Positions 52,038-59,988 of a stretch of 64,000 nt of DNA are shown here, in pieces; the stretch's first letter is position 1, and each line of letters begins with the position of its first letter. The stretch is from Flammeovirgaceae bacterium (GTDB lineage Bacteria; Bacteroidota; Bacteroidia; Cytophagales; Cyclobacteriaceae). The DNA is taken from assembly GCA_021298015.1 (NCBI GenBank), contig JAJTGY010000011.1, positions 36,020 to 100,019 on the forward strand, written 5' to 3'. A program made the position numbers and the translations under genes. A model generated the notes under the pieces. That model was not told the DNA's origin. It worked only from the letters and a program-made list of their open reading frames with translations, and ran no database searches.

Positions 52038-53000
52038 TTGGTACAACCCCCATTCTTTTCCGTCATTATTCCCGTCTACAACCGACCGCAGGAGTTAGAG
52101 GAATTGCTGGATAGCCTGGTCAACCAAACCGTGAAGGATTTTAATGTACTGATTGTCGAAGATGGCAGCACGGTGACTTCGCGTGCGGTGTATGAAAAGT
52201 TCACCGATAAACTGGCCATTGAATACTTTGTGAAACCCAATAGCGGCCCGGGTCCCAGCCGTAATTTTGGTTTTGAACGCGCCACCGGTCGGTACCTGGT
52301 GGTATTCGACTCCGACTGCCTGCTTCCGCCCGAATACTTCAGTCGTGTGCTGGATTTTTTAAAACACACTCCCGTTGATGCGTGGGGTGGACCGGATCGG
52401 GGTCATGACAAGTTCACACCGCTACAACAGGCGATGGCCTACACCATGTCATCGGTGCTGACCACCGGAGGTATCCGAGGTGGAAAGAATCAAGCTGATC
52501 GTTTTCAGCCGCGCAGCTTCAATATGGGGATCAGTCGGGAGGTGTATCAGCAAACGGGTGGATTTCATTTCGATCGTTTGGCCGAGGATATTGAACTCAG
52601 CATACGCATGCGTAAGGCTGGTTTTCGGGTGGTGTTAATACCCGATGCGTTTGTTTACCACAAACGCAGGTCCACGCTGCGCGAGTTCTTTCGCCAGGTG
52701 AATGGCTTTGGCCGCGGCCGAGTCCGGGTTGGCCGCGCACACGATGGAGAAGTTAAGATTACCCACTGGTTTCCAACAGTATTTACCGTAGGTCTCATCT
52801 TGCTGCCAGTGACGGCCATTCTGGCTCCTTTCGCAGCGGTTGAATTTGCTACTGCTTTCGGCCTTTACTTCTTCGCCATCCTGGTTGATGCCTGGCGTGT
52901 TACCGGTTCGGCACGTGTGGCTTGGCTGTCTGTGCCATCGGCATTTGTGCAGTTAACCGGTTATGGGCTTGGTTTCTTGTCCGAGGTGCTCAAGCGGTGA
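52038..53000 (+). CDS. Family 2 glycosyltransferase, membrane-associated
   Basis: 320 residues if started at TTG 52038; the TTG at 51999 would overlap the toxin by 35 nt. GT-A fold: FSVIIPVYNRPQELEELLDS, VEDGS, DxD in VVFDSDCLLPPEYF, and the acceptor-side LAEDIELSIRMRKAGFRVVL with YHKRRSTLREFFRQ. Two or three C-terminal membrane helices (FTVGLILLPVTAILAPF). It probably adds sugars to a lipid-linked or surface glycan. There is no ATG at the expected N-terminus; the start may have been changed when the toxin module came in. Confidence 0.85.
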   Translation: MVQPPFFSVIIPVYNRPQELEELLDSLVNQTVKDFNVLIVEDGSTVTSRAVYEKFTDKLAIEYFVKPNSGPGPSRNFGFERATGRYLVVFDSDCLLPPEYFSRVLDFLKHTPVDAWGGPDRGHDKFTPLQQAMAYTMSSVLTTGGIRGGKNQADRFQPRSFNMGISREVYQQTGGFHFDRLAEDIELSIRMRKAGFRVVLIPDAFVYHKRRSTLREFFRQVNGFGRGRVRVGRAHDGEVKITHWFPTVFTVGLILLPVTAILAPFAAVEFATAFGLYFFAILVDAWRVTGSARVAWLSVPSAFVQLTGYGLGFLSEVLKR

Positions 53001-53012
53001 CTTTACCGCCCA

Positions 53013-53039
53013 GGGAAAATTCCCTTACCAATTTGGTAA
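53013..53039. promoter_or_regulatory. Two adjacent palindromes before the bestrophin-like gene
   Basis: GGGAA-AA-TTCCC (53013-53024) is followed at once by TTACCAA-T-TTGGTAA (53025-53039), a perfect 7-1-7 palindrome. They lie 43-69 nt upstream of the ATG at 53082. Candidate operators; no regulator gene is adjacent. Confidence 0.45.
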
Positions 53040-53081
53040 TATGGGCGGAATTTGGAAACTTCATCACGCCTAAATCATTCT

Positions 53082-53858
53082 ATGAGACGCGTACTGAAAA
53101 GTTTCATCCTGATTATCAATTACAAGACGTTAATCATCACTGCGCTCTCGGTGATATCAGCCTACGTTTGTTTTCGTTTCGGCCTCACGGCCAAATTTCC
53201 GGATTTGCTCGTAGGCGTGGCCATTGTGTTTCCGGTGGTGTTTTCCATAGGTTCTGCCTATACCAGGCGCGAGACGGCTTTGCAGCGCCTAAGTGATTTC
53301 AAAGGTCATGCGATTGCCATCTACCACGCTACGCGCGATTGGTCAGGCCGCACAGATAGCGACATTAGCCAGCGCTGCCGGGCACTTATTGGCGAAATGA
53401 AGGAACTGATGGGGCATATGTTTCGCTCCAAAAACATGGACGAATGGCGTGTGAATGAAAAGAAGATGTATGACATGTTTTCCCAACTCTCGCGCCTGAC
53501 GATGGAACTGCGGGGTTTGGGTGTGCAAAGCGGGGAAATTTCACGCGTCAGTCAGTATGTGAGCAAGATGATCATTGCATTCGACAACATGAAGATCATT
53601 CATAATTACCGCACGCCCATCACCTTTCGGATGTATAGCAAGTTTTTCATTTACATTTTCCCGGTGGTGTATGGCCCGTACTTTGCCAGCACGTTTCACG
53701 ATTACTCGGCCGCGCTGGAATATGTGATGCCGGTGCTCTACAGCTTTATCTTAGTAAGCCTGGATAACGTTCAAGACCACCTCGAAAATCCGTATGACGA
53801 AGTAGGAGAGGACGACATTTCCATCAATGCCGACCAAACCTTGCGGTTGATTGATTGA
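53082..53858 (+). CDS. Bestrophin-like membrane protein
   Basis: 258 residues from ATG 53082. Four predicted membrane segments in two pairs: LIITALSVISAYVCFRFGL and DLLVGVAIVFPVVFSIGSAY near the N-terminus; FFIYIFPVVYGPYFAST and LEYVMPVLYSFILVSL later. The closing segment LDNVQDHLENPYDEVGEDDI resembles the bestrophin/UPF0187 ending. If so, it is a pentameric anion or cation channel. The central region (about 85-165) is a long soluble helical part. It is convergent with aspS across 2 nt. Confidence 0.65.
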   Translation: MRRVLKSFILIINYKTLIITALSVISAYVCFRFGLTAKFPDLLVGVAIVFPVVFSIGSAYTRRETALQRLSDFKGHAIAIYHATRDWSGRTDSDISQRCRALIGEMKELMGHMFRSKNMDEWRVNEKKMYDMFSQLSRLTMELRGLGVQSGEISRVSQYVSKMIIAFDNMKIIHNYRTPITFRMYSKFFIYIFPVVYGPYFASTFHDYSAALEYVMPVLYSFILVSLDNVQDHLENPYDEVGEDDISINADQTLRLID

Positions 53859-53860
53859 CG

Positions 53861-55609
53861 TTAATCGCGCACCTGAATCCCCAATTCTTTCAACTGCTCC
53901 TCCGAAATAGTCGAAGGCGTATCAATCATCACATCGCGACCTGCGTTGTTTTTCGGGAAGGCGATGAAATTGCGGATGGACTCGGCTCCACCAAAGAGTG
54001 AACACAGTCGGTCAAAGCCAAAGGCAATTCCTCCGTGCGGGGGCGCCCCGAACTCAAACGCATCCATCAAAAAGCCAAACTGTTTTCGGGCTTCCTCATC
54101 GCTGAAGCCGAGTTTGCTGAACATCAGTTGCTGCGTAGCGCGGTCGTGAATCCGGATACTACCACCGCCAATTTCAGTGCCGTTCAGCACCATGTCATAA
54201 GCATTTGCACGCACAACCCCGGGGTTACTGTCGAGCAATGCCATGTCTTCGGGCTTGGGGGACGTAAACGGGTGATGCATCGCATGCCACCGGTTGGTTT
54301 CTTCGCTCCATTCCAGCAACGGAAAGTCCAGCACCCAGAGTGCCGAGAACTTTGTTTTATCGCGCAGTCCAAGTCGTTCCCCCATCAACAGGCGCAACTC
54401 ACTTAACTGTTTGCGTGTGGCATTTTTTTCACCAGATAAAATTAAGATCAAATCACCTGGCTTGGCGTGTAGCGCATCAACCCACTGCTTTAAATCATCA
54501 GGCCCATAGAATTTATCTACCGATGACTTGAACGTGCCGTCTGATTTGTATTGCACGTATACCAGGCCTTTCGCACCTACCTGGGGTCGTTTCACGAATT
54601 CCGTCAACTCATCGAGTTGCTTGCGGGTGTATTCGGCACAGCCGCTGGCACAAATGCCAACAACGAGTTCCGCGTTGTCAAACACACCGAAACCCTTGCC
54701 TTTTGCCACGGTATTCAACTCAACAAACTTCATGTCAAAGCGCGTATCCGGCTTGTCCGATCCGTAATGGGTCATGGCATCGGCATAACTCATGCGCGGC
54801 ACCGAAGTGAGATCAATTCCTTTTACGCTCTTAAAGAGGTGCCGAATTAGCCCTTCAAACGTGCTCAGCACGTCCTCTTGTGTAATGAAGGCCATCTCAC
54901 AGTCAATCTGCGTGAACTCGGGCTGGCGGTCGGCTCTCAAGTCTTCATCGCGGAAGCACTTTACAATTTGATAGTAACGGTCAAAACCGCTGACCATTAA
55001 GAGCTGCTTGAACGTCTGGGGCGATTGCGGCAATGCGTAGAACTCGCCATGGTGAATCCGGGATGGCACAACAAAATCGCGCGCGCCCTCCGGTGTCGAT
55101 TTAATCAAAACGGGTGTCTCCACCTCAATGAAGTTGAGACTGTCCAGGTAAGCCCGCGTTTGCTGTGCCATTTTGTGGCGAAGTTGCAGACTCTCGCGCA
55201 CGGGCGTTCTGCGCAAGTCGAGGTAGCGATATTTCATGCGCAGATCGTCACCACCATCGGTTTCATCTTCAATGGTAAAGGGTGGAGTTTTGGCGGCATT
55301 CAACACCGTTAGTTGTTCCACTTTAACCTCAATTTCGCCCGTAGCTAATTTGTCGTTTTTCGAAATTCGTTCGGAGGCTTTTCCGGTTACGCGGATGACG
55401 TACTCGCGCCCAAGGCTGCGGGCGGCCGCGATCAACTGAGGATCCGACTTTCCTTCTTCCAGGAAAAGTTGCGTGATACCATACCGGTCGCGCAGGTCAA
55501 TCCACAATAAACTTCCTTTGTCGCGCGTGCGTTGTACCCAACCGGCCAGGGTAACGGTCTGGTTCACGTGGGCCAAGCGCAGTTCACCGCAAGTGTGCGT
55601 CCGAAGCAT
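53861..55609 (-). CDS. aspS: Aspartate-tRNA ligase
   Basis: 582 residues from ATG 55609; the longer form to 55636 would cross the leader. N-terminal anticodon-binding OB fold ([22 protein letters not shown]). Class II motifs: motif 2 [20 protein letters not shown], the bacterial GAD insert (about 300-400), and motif 3 [20 protein letters not shown] then NFIAFPKN. It charges tRNA-Asp; whether it also charges tRNA-Asn cannot be told from sequence alone. Single gene with its own promoter. Confidence 0.96.
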   Translation of the reverse strand: MLRTHTCGELRLAHVNQTVTLAGWVQRTRDKGSLLWIDLRDRYGITQLFLEEGKSDPQLIAAARSLGREYVIRVTGKASERISKNDKLATGEIEVKVEQLTVLNAAKTPPFTIEDETDGGDDLRMKYRYLDLRRTPVRESLQLRHKMAQQTRAYLDSLNFIEVETPVLIKSTPEGARDFVVPSRIHHGEFYALPQSPQTFKQLLMVSGFDRYYQIVKCFRDEDLRADRQPEFTQIDCEMAFITQEDVLSTFEGLIRHLFKSVKGIDLTSVPRMSYADAMTHYGSDKPDTRFDMKFVELNTVAKGKGFGVFDNAELVVGICASGCAEYTRKQLDELTEFVKRPQVGAKGLVYVQYKSDGTFKSSVDKFYGPDDLKQWVDALHAKPGDLILILSGEKNATRKQLSELRLLMGERLGLRDKTKFSALWVLDFPLLEWSEETNRWHAMHHPFTSPKPEDMALLDSNPGVVRANAYDMVLNGTEIGGGSIRIHDRATQQLMFSKLGFSDEEARKQFGFLMDAFEFGAPPHGGIAFGFDRLCSLFGGAESIRNFIAFPKNNAGRDVMIDTPSTISEEQLKELGIQVRD

Positions 55610-55633
55610 GGTTTTTTGGTTAATTTTGAGGGG

Positions 55634-55641
55634 CAAAAATA
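55634..55641 (-). promoter_or_regulatory. -7 element TATTTTTG for aspS
   Basis: Minus-strand TATTTTTG matches TAnnTTTG and lies 24 nt before the ATG at 55609, excluding the longer start at 55636. Confidence 0.5.
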
Positions 55642-55704
55642 AACAGAACTTGTGCCGTTATGCAGGATAAGCACGTTTTTTCCGTTATTCCCCAAAATTC
55701 ACTC

Positions 55705-56253
55705 ATGCTACGTTATTCCCTGTTTTTCGTATTGACGGTGCTGGCCGCCTTTACCCCGCAAAAGTTGGTTAAGGTGAAAATCAATGAGGAGATTACCGTG
55801 ATGTTGCCGGAAGATCTGAAACCCATGACGGAGGATGATCTGGTTCAGCGATTTCCATCGGTTCGGGCGCCCTTAGGCGCTTTTACCGATCAGAACCGGC
55901 AGGCTGATTTCTCCGTTAGCTTGTCGGCCACCCAATGGCCGGATGGCGACCTTAAAGTAGCCAGCCAGTTCTTTAAATCCGGCATTACCAATCTTTATGA
56001 TAAAGTCTATTTCATCTCCGAAGGAACCCAGGAAATACACGGTAAGACGTACATCTTTTTTGAATTTGAATCGCGGGTGAACGGCACGAGGGGCAAATTG
56101 GGTGAACAGGAGCCGGTGGTGAAATACTCTTTTGTTCAATATCTGGTGGAGCCCAAGCGAACGCTGGTTTTCTCCTTTTCGTGCGTCAAGCCGGTGATGC
56201 CGCAATGGCAAAAACAGGCCCATGCCGTCATGAAAAGTCTACGGGTAAAATAA
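55705..56253 (+). CDS. Small secreted protein of unknown function
   Basis: 182 residues from ATG 55705 (MLRYSLFFVLTVLAAFTPQK), a signal peptide; ATG 55660 would add 15 residues that bury it. The rest is alternating strands (KVKINEEITVMLPEDLKPMT, QADFSVSLSATQWPDGDLKV, KVYFISEGTQEIHGKTYIFF, RTLVFSFSCVKPVMPQWQKQ) ending AHAVMKSLRVK. The pattern resembles PsbP/DcrB-like single-domain lipid or stress proteins, but I cannot assign it firmly. tadA begins 2 nt after its stop. Confidence 0.65.
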   Translation: MLRYSLFFVLTVLAAFTPQKLVKVKINEEITVMLPEDLKPMTEDDLVQRFPSVRAPLGAFTDQNRQADFSVSLSATQWPDGDLKVASQFFKSGITNLYDKVYFISEGTQEIHGKTYIFFEFESRVNGTRGKLGEQEPVVKYSFVQYLVEPKRTLVFSFSCVKPVMPQWQKQAHAVMKSLRVK

Positions 56254-56255
56254 CG

Positions 56256-56702
56256 ATGGATTTCTCCAGCGATGATTATTTCATGCGCGAAGCGCTGAAA
56301 GAGGCGCACAAAGCTTTCGCAGACGGGGAAGTACCGGTGGGGGCCGTGGTGGTGTGCCAGGGGAAGATTATCGCTCGGGCGCATAACCAGACGGAGCGCC
56401 TCACGGATGCCACCGCGCATGCCGAGATGCTGGCCGCCACGGCAGCTGCCAATTTTTTAGGCTCCAAATATTTAACCGACTGTACACTTTTTGTCACGCT
56501 CGAGCCCTGTGTAATGTGCGCAGGGGCCCTCCACTGGGTGCAGTTGCAGCGGTTGGTTTATGCAGCGGATGATGTGCAACGGGGCTATAGCCTCGTGAAC
56601 CAACCCTTGCTGCATCCGCGTACCGAAATTGTCAAAGGCCTCCGCAAAGCCGAAAGCAAGGAATTGATCGATCGTTTTTTTCAGCGAATCCGAAAAGGTT
56701 AG
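56256..56702 (+). CDS. tadA: tRNA-specific adenosine deaminase TadA
   Basis: 148 residues from ATG 56256. Zinc deaminase motifs: ATAHAEMLAATAAANFLGSK (HAE) and VTLEPCVMCAGALHWVQLQR (PCxxC). DGEVPVGAVVVCQGKIIARA precedes. It converts A34 of tRNA-Arg(ACG) to inosine. Related guanine or cytosine deaminases are excluded by the TadA-like C-terminus (GLRKAESKELIDRFFQRIRK). It follows the secreted protein gene by 2 nt. Confidence 0.94.
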   Translation: MDFSSDDYFMREALKEAHKAFADGEVPVGAVVVCQGKIIARAHNQTERLTDATAHAEMLAATAAANFLGSKYLTDCTLFVTLEPCVMCAGALHWVQLQRLVYAADDVQRGYSLVNQPLLHPRTEIVKGLRKAESKELIDRFFQRIRKG

Positions 56703-56732
56703 TTACCTTTAGCAAAACAAAAATTAGTACTC

Positions 56733-57086
56733 ATGGCAATGGAATTGAAAGGTCGGGTGGCACAGTTGCTGGCGCAGCAAACCGGGCAGGGAAAACGCGG
56801 CACGTGGCGGAAGCAGGAGTTCATTTTGGAAACTCCGGGCCAGTATCCCAAAAAAGTATGCCTGTCGGTTTGGGGCGATAAAATCGATCAATACCGTTTA
56901 GCCGCGGGCGATGTGGTAACCGTTTCCGTTGATTTGGAAAGCCGTGAGTATAATGGCCGCTGGTACACCGAGGCCCGTGCCTGGCGGGTAGAAAAAACGG
57001 AGGGTGGCCAGGAAAACCCGCCACCCCCAATGAATGATCGGTTTGATCAGTCCGTGCCAGCCAGCACAGACGAATTGCCGTTTTAA
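56733..57086 (+). CDS. DUF3127 protein with OB-like fold and SSB-like acidic tail
   Basis: 117 residues. DUF3127 pattern: ELKGRVAQLLAQQTGQGKRG, TWRKQEFILETPGQYPKKVC and GDVVTVSVDLESREYNGRWY then TEARAWRVEK. The family is thought to have an OB fold like single-stranded DNA-binding proteins. The linker is Pro/Asp-rich and the protein ends TDELPF, like the SSB tail that recruits partner proteins. A one-mismatch -7 (TACCTTTA, 56704-56711) precedes it. Its stop overlaps the convergent gene by 4 nt. Confidence 0.85.
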   Translation: MAMELKGRVAQLLAQQTGQGKRGTWRKQEFILETPGQYPKKVCLSVWGDKIDQYRLAAGDVVTVSVDLESREYNGRWYTEARAWRVEKTEGGQENPPPPMNDRFDQSVPASTDELPF

Positions 57087-57316
57087 CTGGCCGTCTTGCG
57101 CTTGCGCGAAGTCGTTTCGGCTGATTCTACTTTCTTATTATTGCGATGTTCACCCAGAATGATTACATCCTTAGTGGTTTCGTACTGCTTGGCCGCTTGC
57201 ATCATGGCCTGGTAGCTTTCGCGAATCAAAATAGTGCCGGTTTTAGAACCCTTGTTGCGCACTTCCAGCCAAAATCCGTCTTTCTTTTTTTTAGGTAATA
57301 CTGGTGGTCTTCCCAT
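57083..57316 (-). CDS. Small basic protein, 77 residues, unknown function
   Basis: It starts MGRPPVLPKKKKDGFWLEVR at ATG 57316; the longer form to 57340 overlaps the promoter. Then KGSKTGTILIRESYQAMMQA and a Lys/Arg-rich tail (RNNKKVESAETTSRKRKTAS). High positive charge suggests nucleic-acid binding. I recall similar short Bacteroidota proteins starting MGRPP but no function. Convergent with DUF3127. Confidence 0.65.
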   Translation of the reverse strand: MGRPPVLPKKKKDGFWLEVRNKGSKTGTILIRESYQAMMQAAKQYETTKDVIILGEHRNNKKVESAETTSRKRKTAS

Positions 57317-57757
57317 GATTTTTTCAGATTGATTCGTCAAATATAACCTAAAACTGCCTGTTTTGGTTTGAATGTCGGCTGGAAGATTGAAACTGAAAGT
57401 ATTACAGTTACAGGTTGGTTAAACTTTACTCGAATTAACTTCGCTTTTTTTCGTTTTTTTCCACCTTTGGTTTGTTACGGCTCAATTTCTCCCAAAGTTT
57501 CTTTGGCCACCAACAGGCTACCAGTTGATAGGATTGGGTAAAAAATTTTTTCTGTTCAATCAGGGAAACAGGGAACCCCGCTAGGATTGCGCTTATCTGT
57601 TATTTCGGAAGACTCCACCCGTAAAACCCTGAATTATAACCTCTCAGAACCCCCATGCAGCAAAATTTGCCGCCCGCGAAACAGTGAAGATTACTACTCC
57701 ACTTGATGTGGTTGGATGCTTGGCAACTCCCTACAAATCGCCTAAAACGAAGATGGT
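57317..57757. other. 441-bp AT-rich gap without a convincing gene
   Basis: The longest gene-free stretch here. It holds the promoter at 57338-57345, T-runs near 57446-57461 and an A6T6 tract at 57540-57551. A roughly 55-codon minus-strand frame exists near its end but its composition is not protein-like. No tRNA or known small RNA fold is recognised. It could house an unannotated RNA. Confidence 0.5.
57338..57345 (-). promoter_or_regulatory. -7 element TATATTTG for the small basic protein
   Basis: Minus-strand TATATTTG matches TAnnTTTG, 21 nt before the ATG at 57316. Confidence 0.5.
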
Positions 57758-58183
57758 TCATTTTGACTCACTCACCTCTTTCTGTGATTGAACCCCTCTC
57801 CCAACAGTATCTCCAATAAGATAAAACAGGACTGAGTTGAACAATATGAACGCCATGGCATACCAAAACCCAAATTTATTTGAAAGCCAGGTAGAGGCTC
57901 CATAACTGTGAGCAATCAAAACGAACATCAGGAAGATCTTGGCCAGTTGCCTGGGCAGGTAGTACCCTAACAGTCCGATCAAAACCAGCCAGAAAATTGA
58001 AATGACGAATATTCCGGAGATGTGGTTCTTCATGAAAAATGAACCAATGGGATTTCCCTCATTACCCGCACTTAAGTCTCCATTCCAATATGCTTTTGGC
58101 TGAAGTACTATTGTAATCAGGATGTCGAATAGACTCGCCCAGAGAGCAGGGACCATCAGCAGTAGCTTAGTCGTTCTTCTCAT
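57758..58183 (-). CDS. Four-helix membrane protein, unknown function
   Basis: 141 residues. Hydrophobic segments: LLLMVPALWASLFDILITIV, ISGIFVISIFWLVLIGLLGY, KIFLMFVLIAHSYGASTWLS and FWYAMAFILFNSVLFYLIGD. The polar C-terminus is VGRGVQSQKEVSESK. No family recognised. Codon use looks less GC-rich than its neighbours, and it is flanked upstream in the genome sense by the AT-rich gap, so recent acquisition is possible. Confidence 0.65.
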   Translation of the reverse strand: MRRTTKLLLMVPALWASLFDILITIVLQPKAYWNGDLSAGNEGNPIGSFFMKNHISGIFVISIFWLVLIGLLGYYLPRQLAKIFLMFVLIAHSYGASTWLSNKFGFWYAMAFILFNSVLFYLIGDTVGRGVQSQKEVSESK

Positions 58184-58213
58184 CCTTAAAATTTGAGTAA
58201 ATACTCTTTTGCG

Positions 58214-58855
58214 CTACTTCAAATAACGGGGCACAGCTATTCCTGCTTTTAAGGCAGGGTCAGCTTTAACGGGCAGACGCTCCGTCTTCAGCGGCTGAAG
58301 TCCCGCCCAAATGTTTAAGTCATAATCTTCTTCATCGTCTTTTGGCGGCCCGGTACGCACCTTGGCTGATGCTTCTTCGAGATCAAAGGCAAGCACCATC
58401 GTTGCTCTCCATTCCCCTTCCGTGGGTTGACGCACATCCTCCCATCGGCCGGGGCACATTTTGTTGGTGAAAACTTCGAGGCTTTTGTACAGTTCTTCTT
58501 TGTTGTCCACTTTGCGGCCGTGACTGAAGGCCACCACGGAGCGATAATTTACCGAATGGTGGAAAGCCGAACGGGCTAATACCAGGGCATCCGCCAGCAT
58601 CACCGAAATACAAACCGGAATTCCCGTGGCGAGTTCGCGCATGTATTGGCTTCCCACCGAGCCATGCAGGTAAATCGTGTTGCCGATGCGGCAAAACCCG
58701 GTTGGTAGTTGAAAAGGCTCACCGTTACGAACGAAGGCCACTGTGCAAAACAGGGCCTCGTCTAAAATCCCGTACACCTGTTCTTTGTCGTACACCCCGC
58801 GCTTGGGCAGGCGGGTGATTTCCGTTTTTTCAGTAACAGGAAATTTTTCCATCAT
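58214..58855 (-). CDS. Pyridoxamine 5'-phosphate oxidase-related flavin-binding protein (NimA-like split barrel)
   Basis: 213 residues. Features of the Pyridox_ox_2 group: TRLPKRGVYDKEQVYGILDE, EPFQLPTGFCRIGNTIYLHG, ARSAFHHSVNYRSVVAFSHG and NKMCPGRWEDVRQPTEGEWR, then TMVLAFDLEEASAKVRTGPP. These bind FMN or a similar cofactor; some relatives reduce nitroimidazoles. Substrate unknown. It begins 6 nt after the ilvE stop, so it is the second gene of that operon. Confidence 0.88.
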   Translation of the reverse strand: MMEKFPVTEKTEITRLPKRGVYDKEQVYGILDEALFCTVAFVRNGEPFQLPTGFCRIGNTIYLHGSVGSQYMRELATGIPVCISVMLADALVLARSAFHHSVNYRSVVAFSHGRKVDNKEELYKSLEVFTNKMCPGRWEDVRQPTEGEWRATMVLAFDLEEASAKVRTGPPKDDEEDYDLNIWAGLQPLKTERLPVKADPALKAGIAVPRYLK

Positions 58856-58861
58856 GGTACG

Positions 58862-59926
58862 TTAAATCAAATAGTTCCAATGATGTACATCGGTCTCGGC
58901 ACAGGTGCGAATGTTAAGCAGTTTTTGCTTGATGCGCCCTTGAATACTTTCCGGACCAGGCGTGGCCAGTTTATAATCGTTGCCGTGAATGCGGATACCG
59001 GTAATAGGCGCTACGACAGCGGCCGTTCCGCAACCGAAGGCCTCGGTCAGCTTGCCACTGCGAAAGCCTTCTTCCAGTTCAGCCACGCTGATTCTTCGCT
59101 CTTCGGTTATTAATCCCATCTCCCGTACCACGGTCAGTATGGAGTCGCGGGTGACGCCATCGAGAATGGCGGTATACAGTTGAGGTGTTACCAGTTTTCC
59201 GTTCATCACGAACATCACGTTCATCATGCCCACTTCATCAATATGCTTGTGCTCTTTGCTGTCGGTCCACAAAACCTGATCGAAACCTTCTTCTTTTGCT
59301 GCCTGGGTTGGGTAAAAGGCGCCTCCATAGTTACCGGCACACTTCGCATACCCCGGCCCACCTTCCGCGGTGCGCACGTAGTGATCCTCCACTTTCAGAC
59401 GGAAAGGCTTGTTGTAGTAGGGCCCGACCGGGCTGGTCAACAGCACATATTTATATTCGTCCGAAACTTTTACGCCCAGTCGTGATTCGGATGCGAACAC
59501 CAGCGGGCGGATGTAGAGACTCGATCCCTCGGCCCGGGGTACCCACTCGCGGTCAAGATCGATGAGTGTGCGCAGCGACTGAATGAACAAATCCCACGGC
59601 AGAGCCGGCATGCACATCCGCTCCAGCGATTTATTCATCCGCTCGTGATGCTTCTTCGGACGAAAAATGTTAACGCGGCCATCGACCGTGCGGAATGCTT
59701 TCATGCCTTCAAAAATCGCCTGCCCGTAATGCAGGGCCAGGATGGCAGGTGTCATGCGCAGTTCGCCAAAAGGCGTGATCGACAGCGGCCCCCAACTTCC
59801 GGATTTGAAATCCGAAATGGCCATGTGATCCGAAATGTATTTTCCGAATTCCAGGTTTTGAAAATCGGTTTCCGCCAGGCGGGAGTGGGGTGTGCGTTCG
59901 ATGCGAATGGTTTCTGTAAGCGTCAT
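58862..59926 (-). CDS. ilvE: Branched-chain amino acid aminotransferase
   Basis: 354 residues from ATG 59926. Class IV PLP fold: PAILALHYGQAIFEGMKAFR, SLYIRPLVFASESRLGVKVS, the PLP-lysine in GPGYAKCAGNYGGAFYPTQA and DEVGMMNVMFVMNGKLVTPQ, then ILDGVTRDSILTVVREMG. It interconverts Leu, Ile and Val with their 2-oxoacids using 2-oxoglutarate. The 350-residue form is the eukaryote-like type also common in Bacteroidota. It heads an operon with the flavin-binding protein. Confidence 0.95.
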   Translation of the reverse strand: MTLTETIRIERTPHSRLAETDFQNLEFGKYISDHMAISDFKSGSWGPLSITPFGELRMTPAILALHYGQAIFEGMKAFRTVDGRVNIFRPKKHHERMNKSLERMCMPALPWDLFIQSLRTLIDLDREWVPRAEGSSLYIRPLVFASESRLGVKVSDEYKYVLLTSPVGPYYNKPFRLKVEDHYVRTAEGGPGYAKCAGNYGGAFYPTQAAKEEGFDQVLWTDSKEHKHIDEVGMMNVMFVMNGKLVTPQLYTAILDGVTRDSILTVVREMGLITEERRISVAELEEGFRSGKLTEAFGCGTAAVVAPITGIRIHGNDYKLATPGPESIQGRIKQKLLNIRTCAETDVHHWNYLI

Positions 59927-59942
59927 GTTCAGTGGTTTATCG

Positions 59943-59950
59943 CAAAGGTA
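59943..59950 (-). promoter_or_regulatory. -7 element TACCTTTG for ilvE
   Basis: Minus-strand TACCTTTG matches TAnnTTTG, 16 nt before the ATG at 59926, and excludes the longer start at 59956. Confidence 0.55.
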
Positions 59951-59988
59951 TTTCAATATTCTTTATTTTTTCTAAAGCCTGTGACCGA

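Noticed and set aside
57560..57757. Roughly 55-codon minus-strand frame (MNHLRFRRF...) in the 441-bp gap
   Set aside because: No hydrophobic or domain pattern, unusual Cys/Trp content, no promoter or coupling.
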